A stretch of DNA of 64,000 nt from Ideonella paludis. GTDB taxonomy: Bacteria; Pseudomonadota; Gammaproteobacteria; Burkholderiales; Burkholderiaceae_C. This document shows positions 57,775 through 64,000 of the stretch, in pieces; positions within the stretch are counted from its first letter, which is position 1, and the number at the start of each line of letters is the position of its first letter. The notes below the pieces were generated by a model that had not been told where the DNA came from, did not search any database, and saw nothing but the letters and a program-made list of their open reading frames with translations. Location of the stretch: positions 372,001-436,000 of the forward strand of contig NZ_JAGQDG010000002.1 of assembly GCF_018069865.1 (NCBI RefSeq), given 5' to 3'. Made by a program: the position numbers and the translations under genes.

Positions 57775-58957
57775 GTCCGACACGTTGAAGAGAGCGGGTG
57801 ATTATCACATTGAGGTGCATGACAGCCCGGCCGGGCTGGCCGCCGACGCCTGGGACGAATTGCTCGCCCAGCAAAGCCACCCGACGCCCTTCATGCAGCA
57901 CCGCTACTTGCTCGCCCTGGAGCAATCCGGCAGCGCGGTGGCCCGCACCGGCTGGCAGGCGCAGTTCGTCTCGGTGCACCAGGGTCAGCGCCTCGTCGCC
58001 GCCGCCCCGGCCTATTTGAAGGCCCATTCCTGGGGCGAATATGTGTTCGACTGGGCTTGGGCCGAGGCCTATCAACGCCACGGCCTAGCGTACTACCCCA
58101 AGCTGCTGGTCGCCTGCCCGTTCACCCCCGTCCCGGGCGCTCGTCTGCTGGCGGCTGACGCAGAGGCACGAGCCGTTTTGGGGCAAGCGCTGGTCACGCT
58201 GGCCCAACAGTCCGAGTTGTCCTCCGTGCACCTTTTGTTTGCCACGGACGCTGAGCGCGAGGCCCTGCACACTCAAGGTTGGATGGAGCGCACCGGTGTG
58301 CAGTTTCATTGGCAAAACCGCCCCGAGCAACCCTGGCTGAGTTTTGACGAGTTCTTAAGTGACCTGCAACGCGACAAGCGCAAAAAGATTCAGCAAGAGC
58401 GCCGCAAAGTCCGTGACGCCGGCGTCCACTTTGAGGTTCGCGAAGGTCGAGAGATCCGCGCAGCGGATTGGGACTTTTTCTATGAATGCCATCAGCGCAC
58501 GTATGCCGCGCACGGCGGCTCGCCTTATCTGACCCGAGCCTTCTTTCAGGCCCTGGCCGACACGCAAGCCGAGCATTGGCTGATGTTTGTGGCGACCTTG
58601 GGCAGTGAGCGCGTCGCCACCTCGCTCTTGGCAATTGATCGGCGGCAGCGCGTGGCCTGGGGCCGCTATTGGGGCTGCACCCAGGCCATCAGTTGCCTGC
58701 ACTTTGAGGCCTGCTACTACCAGCCCTTGGCTTGGTGCATCGCCAATGGCTTTCTGCGCTTTGAGGGCGGTGCACAAGGCGAGCACAAGATCGCGCGCGG
58801 GCTGTTGCCCAGCCCTACGGGCTCAGCCCATTGGTTGGCCCACCCCGCTTTCGCGTCAGCCGTGGCGGACTTTTTGGCGCGAGAGCGTGGCGGTATGGAC
58901 CACTACCTGGATGAGCTCAACGACCGCAGCCCCCTGAAGCGGAGCAGCACGGACTGA
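57773..58957 (+). CDS. DUF482/FemAB-like GNAT-fold protein
   Basis: 394-residue protein of the family named peptidoglycan biosynthesis/recognition, with a GNAT-like fold related to FemAB. Characteristic blocks are GEYVFDWAWAEAYQRHGLAYYPK, RDKRKKIQQERRKV, FFYECHQRTYAAHGGSPYL and GAQGEHKIARGLLP. No membrane segment is present. No substrate has been established for most members, so aminoacyl or acyl transfer is an inference. It is divergent from nadE with no spacer. Confidence 0.85.
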   Translation: MSDTLKRAGDYHIEVHDSPAGLAADAWDELLAQQSHPTPFMQHRYLLALEQSGSAVARTGWQAQFVSVHQGQRLVAAAPAYLKAHSWGEYVFDWAWAEAYQRHGLAYYPKLLVACPFTPVPGARLLAADAEARAVLGQALVTLAQQSELSSVHLLFATDAEREALHTQGWMERTGVQFHWQNRPEQPWLSFDEFLSDLQRDKRKKIQQERRKVRDAGVHFEVREGREIRAADWDFFYECHQRTYAAHGGSPYLTRAFFQALADTQAEHWLMFVATLGSERVATSLLAIDRRQRVAWGRYWGCTQAISCLHFEACYYQPLAWCIANGFLRFEGGAQGEHKIARGLLPSPTGSAHWLAHPAFASAVADFLARERGGMDHYLDELNDRSPLKRSSTD

Positions 58958-58994
58958 GCAAGCCTCAGCCCGTGGTCTTTTGCGTTCTCCGCGC

Positions 58995-61724
58995 TCACTT
59001 GCCCTTGAAATCGCCAGACACGGCCAACACCAAGCTTTGAGGCTTGATGTACTTGCGCCAAGCCGCTGTGGCTTGCTCGGCCGTGACAGCGCCGATCTGA
59101 GCTTCCAGGGTTTGGCTGGCCGCAAAGGTTCGGCCCAAATACTCATTGCTGGACAAGGTGCCCGCCAAGACCGGGTCTTGCGCGCGTGAGAGGCGCCGAT
59201 AGTTCAGCAAGCCTTGGCGAGCAGCCTCGACCTCGGCCGTGGTGAAGCCATCTTTGCTGGCACGGGCCAATTCCTCGGCAAATGCAGCCTCGACCTTGGC
59301 CCGGTTCTGGGGCGCAAAAATCGCGCTGGCTTGCCACAAGCTGTTGGCATCTTGCGCGGCCCAGCGGATCCCACTGCGCACGTCATAGCTCAGCCCCTCA
59401 GCCTCACGAATGCGCTTCCACAGGCGCGAGCTGCCGCCACTGCCAAAGGCAAAGTTGGCCACCAAGAGCGCGGCATGGTCGGCATCCAACTCGCGGATGG
59501 GCAAGGCCAGTTGGGCCAGCAAGGTCGCGTTTTGCTTGTCCGGGGCCTCGATCTGGAAGCGCTGCGGCGCCACCGCCACCAGGGGGCGCTCGACCCGTTT
59601 GTAGGCGGTGGGCGCACCCCAGCCTTCAAATGCTTTGCGCAAGGCCGTTTGCACCGCCGCCTCGTCCATCGCCCCTACGGCCGCAAACTGCGCCCGCCCT
59701 GCCCCGGCGAACTGGCGGTGGAAGGCCTTCAGTTGATCCAAGGTCACCGCCTTCAAGTCTTCGGTGGCCTGGTCAAAATTGCGGAAGTGACGCACGTCAC
59801 CCCGCGGGTAAGTGTTGCCGTGCTGGCCCAGCGCCTCAGCCACCAAGGCTTCGGGCTCTTTGCGCTGAGCTTCGATCGCCGACAAGGTTTGACGACGGAT
59901 CTCGTCCAAGGCCTCCGCCGGCAAAGAGGGCTGGCGCACCATCTGGCCCACCAGTTCAATGACCGCGGGCAGGTGCTCCCGTGTCGTGGTGATCTGCGCC
60001 ACCCATTCGGTCGCGCCGCCCCCCCACTGCACTTCTGCCTTCAAAGCTGTCAGCCGGTCTTGAACCTGCTGGCGTGTCAGGTTGGCCGTGCCTTTGTCCA
60101 GCATCTGGGTCAGCACTTCCGCCACAGCCTCTTGCCCCTTGAGGGAGTCCGCATCGCCCAGGCGCAGCGTCAAGCTGGCGGTCACCACATCGCCACGCGT
60201 ACCTTTGGGCAACAAAGCCACCTTGAGCCCAGGGGCGAGTTCAAAGCGGCGTGTGCGGGCATCAATGTTCGCCGGGCTGGCCTCAAAAACTTCGGCCTTG
60301 GCAATCTGAGCCACACCCTTGAAGTCTTTCAACTGCGCAGCGACATCCACCGCCTCAGGCTTGGGCGCGCGTTGTGGCTTGTCGGTCGGGATGTATTGGG
60401 CCAGGGTGCGGTTGGCCGGCAGCAGGCGCTCCAAGGCCACGCGATTCACGTCGGCCGTGGTGACAGCCTTGACCCTATCACGCTGCAAAAAGAACAAACG
60501 CCAATCGCCCAAGGCGACCACCTCCGACAAGGCCACCCCCACGGTTTCTGGGTTGGAGAAGCGCAGCTCCCAATCCTTCAGCCATCGGGCCTTCGCACGC
60601 TCAACCTCCTCGTCGCTGAGGGGCTGCTGAGCCAGGCCTTCCAAGGTGGACAGCAGGCTGTCACGTGCCGCGTCTGGAGATTGGCCAGGGGCCAATTGGG
60701 CGCCATAGATCATGAACCCCGGGTCTGCCAAACCGGCGGCAAATGAGAACACCGAGGCGGCCTGGCTCTTCTCGACCAATTGCTTGTGAAGGCGGCCTGC
60801 TGGCGCTTCGCTCAGCGCACGCCCCAGCACTTCAATGGCGGCGAAATCAGGATGCGCACCTGGCGGGATGTGATACGCCGCAAACAACAAGGGCACCCCG
60901 CCTTGGCGTCGCAGGGTCACACTGCGCTCACCGTCCTGGACGGCTTCCATGGTGTAGAGGCGCGGCAAGGCCCGCTTGGGGGCAGGGATGCGGCCAAAGT
61001 CAGCCCTGATCCAGGCCATGACCTTGGCAGGGTCGAACTTGCCGGTGACGATCAGCGTCGCGTTGTCGGGCTGGTAGTAGGTTCGGTAAAAGGCCTGCAG
61101 CCTAGCGATGTCCACGTTCTCCACGTCTGCACGGGCGCCAATGGTGCTTTTGCCGTAGTTGTGCCACTGGTACATGGTGGCCAGGGTCTTTTCGAACAGC
61201 ACGCCATCCGGGCTGTTTTCACCCATCTCCATTTCATTGCGGACCACCGTCATCTCGGTGTCGAGGTCCTTCTTGGCAATGAAGCTGTTCACCATCGCAT
61301 CCGCATGCCAGCTCAGGAACCAACGCAGGTTTTCGTCGTTGGCATTGAAGCTGGCGAAGTAATTGGTTCTGTCCACCCAAGTGCTGCCGTTGGCTCGCAA
61401 GCCGCGCTGGGTGAACTCCCCCCACACCCGAGGGTTCTTGGGCGTGCCCTTGAAGAGCAAGTGCTCCAGCAAGTGCGCCATGCCGGTCTCGCCATAGTTC
61501 TCATGGCGGGAGCCGACGCGGTAGGTCAGGTTGACCGTGGTGGTGGGTTTGGAGTCATCCGGCACCAAGAGAACCTGCAAGCCGTTGGGCAAGCGGTATT
61601 CGGTGATGCCTTCGACCGACCGAACGGCAGCAAGCGTTTGCGGGGCCGGCGCGGGGGCTGCCAGCACCAGCGACGGGCTGAGCAAGGCCAGGCTGATCAA
61701 CACATAAGAGGCCTTGAGGCGCAT
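58995..61724 (-). CDS. M16 family zinc metallopeptidase (periplasmic)
   Basis: Pitrilysin/insulinase-type protease. A signal peptide (MRLKASYVLISLALLSPSLVLA) is followed by the inverted zinc motif HLLEH (His84, Glu87, His88) and a downstream glutamate region (TVVRNEMEMGEN). A second, catalytically inactive M16 half follows; the total of 909 residues is normal for a fused pair. An AAGGA site lies 6-10 bases before the ATG. It follows ppa on the same strand after a strong terminator, so it is probably expressed separately. The substrate is unknown. Confidence 0.92.
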   Translation of the reverse strand: MRLKASYVLISLALLSPSLVLAAPAPAPQTLAAVRSVEGITEYRLPNGLQVLLVPDDSKPTTTVNLTYRVGSRHENYGETGMAHLLEHLLFKGTPKNPRVWGEFTQRGLRANGSTWVDRTNYFASFNANDENLRWFLSWHADAMVNSFIAKKDLDTEMTVVRNEMEMGENSPDGVLFEKTLATMYQWHNYGKSTIGARADVENVDIARLQAFYRTYYQPDNATLIVTGKFDPAKVMAWIRADFGRIPAPKRALPRLYTMEAVQDGERSVTLRRQGGVPLLFAAYHIPPGAHPDFAAIEVLGRALSEAPAGRLHKQLVEKSQAASVFSFAAGLADPGFMIYGAQLAPGQSPDAARDSLLSTLEGLAQQPLSDEEVERAKARWLKDWELRFSNPETVGVALSEVVALGDWRLFFLQRDRVKAVTTADVNRVALERLLPANRTLAQYIPTDKPQRAPKPEAVDVAAQLKDFKGVAQIAKAEVFEASPANIDARTRRFELAPGLKVALLPKGTRGDVVTASLTLRLGDADSLKGQEAVAEVLTQMLDKGTANLTRQQVQDRLTALKAEVQWGGGATEWVAQITTTREHLPAVIELVGQMVRQPSLPAEALDEIRRQTLSAIEAQRKEPEALVAEALGQHGNTYPRGDVRHFRNFDQATEDLKAVTLDQLKAFHRQFAGAGRAQFAAVGAMDEAAVQTALRKAFEGWGAPTAYKRVERPLVAVAPQRFQIEAPDKQNATLLAQLALPIRELDADHAALLVANFAFGSGGSSRLWKRIREAEGLSYDVRSGIRWAAQDANSLWQASAIFAPQNRAKVEAAFAEELARASKDGFTTAEVEAARQGLLNYRRLSRAQDPVLAGTLSSNEYLGRTFAASQTLEAQIGAVTAEQATAAWRKYIKPQSLVLAVSGDFKGK

Positions 61725-61769
61725 GTTTCCTTCTCCACAGATTTGAAAAAGACGCACGCAAGGCCCCGC

Positions 61770-61801
61770 AGAAACAACAACGCCGCCCCGAGGGGCGGCG
61801 C
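61770..61801 (-). terminator. Intrinsic terminator of ppa
   Basis: CGCCGCCCC and GGGCGGCG form a 9-bp GC stem around TCG, followed on the minus strand by TTGTTGTTT, about 88 bases beyond the ppa stop. It precedes the M16 peptidase gene. Confidence 0.8.
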
Positions 61802-61888
61802 TGGACGTGCTTGGGGCCCGCCTGCGCCCGCATCCCACCTTGTGTGGGGCTGCAGTGCGCGTAACGATAACCCAAACGACCGGGACGG

Positions 61889-62425
61889 TCAGGCTTGCTT
61901 CGCGGCCCAGTTCTTTTGGCCGTCAACGATTTCCTTCTTGGCAGACTCCGGGCCTTCCCAGCCTGTGACCTTGACCCACTTGCCGGCTTCCAGATCCTTG
62001 TAGTGCTCGAAGAAGTGCTGGATAGCCTTCAGGCGCATCTGGTTGATGTCTTCAGGCTTTTCCCAGTGCGAGTAGATGGGGCAGACCTTGGTGATGGGCA
62101 CGGCCAGCAGCTTGGCGTCCATGCCCGCTTCATCTTCCATCTTCAGCACGCCGATGGGGCGGCAGGTGACCACCACACCGGGGGTCAATGCGTAGGGTGT
62201 GACCACCAACACGTCCACGGGGTCGCCGTCGTCCGACAGCGTCTCGGGGATGTAGCCATAGTTGCAGGGATAGTGCATGGCTGTGGTCATGAAACGATCC
62301 ACAAACAGGGCGCCGCTTTCCTTGTCCACCTCGTACTTGATCGGATCGGCGTTCATCGGGATTTCGATGATGACGTTGAACTGCTCAGGTGCCTTGGCAC
62401 CGGCGGGGACTTTTTGCAGGCTCAT
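61889..62425 (-). CDS. ppa: Inorganic pyrophosphatase (soluble, family I)
   Basis: Cytoplasmic Mg2+-dependent hydrolase that removes pyrophosphate from biosynthesis. The family I signature [10 protein letters not shown] is present with [24 protein letters not shown] upstream and the C-terminal [13 protein letters not shown]. 178 residues, as usual for prokaryotic enzymes. It is divergent from a membrane pyrophosphatase gene, an arrangement that places two ways of disposing of PPi side by side. Confidence 0.97.
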   Translation of the reverse strand: MSLQKVPAGAKAPEQFNVIIEIPMNADPIKYEVDKESGALFVDRFMTTAMHYPCNYGYIPETLSDDGDPVDVLVVTPYALTPGVVVTCRPIGVLKMEDEAGMDAKLLAVPITKVCPIYSHWEKPEDINQMRLKAIQHFFEHYKDLEAGKWVKVTGWEGPESAKKEIVDGQKNWAAKQA

Positions 62426-62556
62426 GGGGATCTCGTTGAGTCGGTTGAGGGGAAAACCCGGATTCTACGTAAAGCCCTTGCCCTGCCCTGACAGAACACC
62501 TGCACCTTGGCGCCCACATCCGCAGGAAAACACCAAGCCTCCCGCGTCCAGTCTCC

Positions 62557-62590
62557 CGTAGGATGGGTTCACGTAACGACTGACCCTACG
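62557..62590. repeat. Inverted repeat in the ppa-hppA spacer
   Basis: CGTAGG (62557-62562) and CCTACG (62585-62590) are inverted arms around 22 bases, within the 224-bp divergent promoter region. A clear function is not visible. The rest of 62426-62649 carries no gene. Confidence 0.3.
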
Positions 62591-62649
62591 AAGGCCTGCC
62601 GTTAACGAGGCATGACAAACCGATAGTGCGAACGGAAGGAGATACCTTG

Positions 62650-64000
62650 ATGTCCACGAACGGAGCGCTCTGGGCAGCGCTGATTTGCGGCCTGTTGGCC
62701 GTCATTTACGGATTTGTTCAACGCAGTTGGATCCTGCGGCAAGATGCGGGCAATGCCCGAATGCAGGAGATTGCTGGAGCCATTCAGCAAGGTGCCGCCG
62801 CCTACCTGGCGCGGCAATACAAGACGATCGCCTTGGTCGGCGTCGTGTTGGTGATCCCGATTGGCATTTTTCTCGGCGGCACCACCGCCTTCGGCTTTGC
62901 ACTGGGCGCAGTGCTGTCCGGGGCCTGTGGCTTCATTGGCATGAATGTGTCGGTCCGGGCCAATGTCCGCACCGCCCAAGCCGCCACGCGTGGCATCGGC
63001 CCCGCACTGGATGTCGCCTTCAAGGGTGGCGCCATCACCGGCATGTTGGTAGTGGGATTGGGGCTGCTCGGTGTGGGCTTGTTCTTTCTGTTCCTCACCT
63101 CCAATGGCAACCTGACCCCCGACAAATCCCTGGCCAGCGTCCTCAAACCCTTGCTTGGCTTTGCCTTTGGCTCGTCGCTCATCTCCATCTTTGCGCGGCT
63201 GGGCGGTGGCATCTTCACCAAGGGCGCGGATGTGGGCGCCGACCTGGTTGGCAAGGTGGAAGCTGGCATTCCTGAAGACGACCCCCGCAACCCGGCCGTG
63301 ATTGCAGACAACGTTGGCGACAACGTCGGTGACTGCGCGGGTATGGCGGCGGACTTGTTTGAGACCTATGCCGTGACCTTGATTGCGACCATGGCCTTGG
63401 GCGCCTTGATGGTGGCGTCAGCCCCCATGGCCGCGGTGGTTTACCCCTTACTGCTGGGTGGGGTGTCCATCATCGCCTCCATCATTGGCTGCTCGGTCGT
63501 CAAGGCCACGCCGGACATGAAGAATGTCATGCCGGCGCTCTACAAGGGCTTGGCGGTCGCAGGCGGTCTTTCACTGGTCGCTTTCTACTTCGTGACCGCA
63601 GCGGTGATGCCGGCGGACGCATTGGGCAGCGGCACCCACATGAAGTTGTTTGGCGCCTGCGCTGTGGGCTTGGTGTTGACGGCCGCCCTGGTGTGGATCA
63701 CCGAGTACTACACCGGCACGCAGTACGGCCCCGTCAAGCATATTGCGCAGGCTTCCACCACAGGCCACGGCACCAACATCATTGCGGGCTTGGGCGTCTC
63801 CATGCGCTCCACGGCCTGGCCGGTGATCTTTGTCTGCATGGCCATCATGGCCTCCTATGGTTTGGCAGGGCTGTACGGCATTGCCATCGCCGCCACCTCC
63901 ATGCTGAGCATGGCCGGCATCGTGGTGGCGCTGGACGCCTACGGCCCCATCACCGACAACGCCGGTGGCATTGCCGAGATGGCTGAGTTGCCTGCGTCCG
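62650..64000 (+). CDS. hppA: Membrane-bound proton-pumping pyrophosphatase (3' end beyond window)
   Basis: Integral-membrane PPase coupling pyrophosphate hydrolysis to H+ (or Na+) transport. The frame is open for 450 codons to the window end and is rich in transmembrane helices. PPi-binding motifs [20 protein letters not shown] and [20 protein letters not shown] lie at about residues 190-235, and [16 protein letters not shown] near the end. An AAGGAG site precedes the ATG by 9 bases. The residue that distinguishes K+-dependent from K+-independent types lies outside the window, so ion dependence is undetermined. Confidence 0.95.
   Translation, partial: MSTNGALWAALICGLLAVIYGFVQRSWILRQDAGNARMQEIAGAIQQGAAAYLARQYKTIALVGVVLVIPIGIFLGGTTAFGFALGAVLSGACGFIGMNVSVRANVRTAQAATRGIGPALDVAFKGGAITGMLVVGLGLLGVGLFFLFLTSNGNLTPDKSLASVLKPLLGFAFGSSLISIFARLGGGIFTKGADVGADLVGKVEAGIPEDDPRNPAVIADNVGDNVGDCAGMAADLFETYAVTLIATMALGALMVASAPMAAVVYPLLLGGVSIIASIIGCSVVKATPDMKNVMPALYKGLAVAGGLSLVAFYFVTAAVMPADALGSGTHMKLFGACAVGLVLTAALVWITEYYTGTQYGPVKHIAQASTTGHGTNIIAGLGVSMRSTAWPVIFVCMAIMASYGLAGLYGIAIAATSMLSMAGIVVALDAYGPITDNAGGIAEMAELPAS

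Overview
The window is a gene-dense, high-GC stretch of bacterial chromosome with core-genome character and no insertion sequence, prophage or CRISPR array. Gene content and order (ndk-rlmN-pilF-rodZ-ispG-hisS-yfgM-bamB; odhA-odhB-lpdA; tig-clpP-clpX-lon; ilvBNC-pssA-leuA; the sigma factor/DUF3619/DUF3106/RDD block) are those of Betaproteobacteria, order Burkholderiales, most likely Comamonadaceae or a close relative. Genus and species cannot be fixed from this sequence alone.

Layout. 1-11.9 kb: a long minus-strand series for the outer-membrane BAM lipoprotein BamB (3' end outside the window), YfgM, HisRS, IspG, RodZ, the pilus lipoprotein PilF, RlmN, Ndk, RluB, ScpB and RluD. 11.9-17 kb: BamD, a DinG-type helicase, a YdcH-like protein, a PP2C phosphatase and ZapE. 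17-22.8 kb: the 2-oxoglutarate dehydrogenase complex (odhA, odhB, lpdA). 23-28 kb: a small Cys-rich protein and an acyl-CoA oxidation block (2-nitropropane-dioxygenase-like protein, a DmdC-type acyl-CoA dehydrogenase, etfA, etfB), then murI. 29.1-29.6 kb: tRNA genes Gly-Cys-Gly and Leu(UAA). 29.7-35.9 kb: tRNA-Leu(UAG), trigger factor, ClpP, ClpX and Lon. 36-40.3 kb: an RND efflux pump with its adaptor. 40.4-43.4 kb: the squalene operon hpnCDE. 43.5-45.6 kb: an IclR regulator and PBP7-like PbpG. 45.7-52 kb: branched-chain amino acid genes (leuA, ilvC, ilvN, ilvB) with pssA. 52.2-55.6 kb: an ECF-like sigma factor, DUF3619, DUF3106, RDD protein, DgkA and a LOG-family enzyme. 55.7-64 kb: PII, NadE, a FemAB/GNAT-like protein, an M16 peptidase, soluble pyrophosphatase and, divergently, a membrane H+-pyrophosphatase cut by the window end.

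The unusual material is regulatory rather than a new gene system. The best-supported item is a complete leucine attenuator upstream of leuA: a leader peptide with three CTA codons, four complementary segments and a terminator, apparently on a leaderless transcript. Others are a 99-nt element bounded by 13-bp perfect inverted arms upstream of the acyl-CoA dehydrogenase, a TetR-like operator between the divergent RND pump and squalene operons, a sigma-32-type promoter in front of lon, and a LiuR-like palindrome upstream of etfB. No stretch longer than 300 bases lacks a gene. Long open frames antisense to odhA, odhB, lpdA and acyl-CoA dehydrogenase reflect codon bias and are not annotated.
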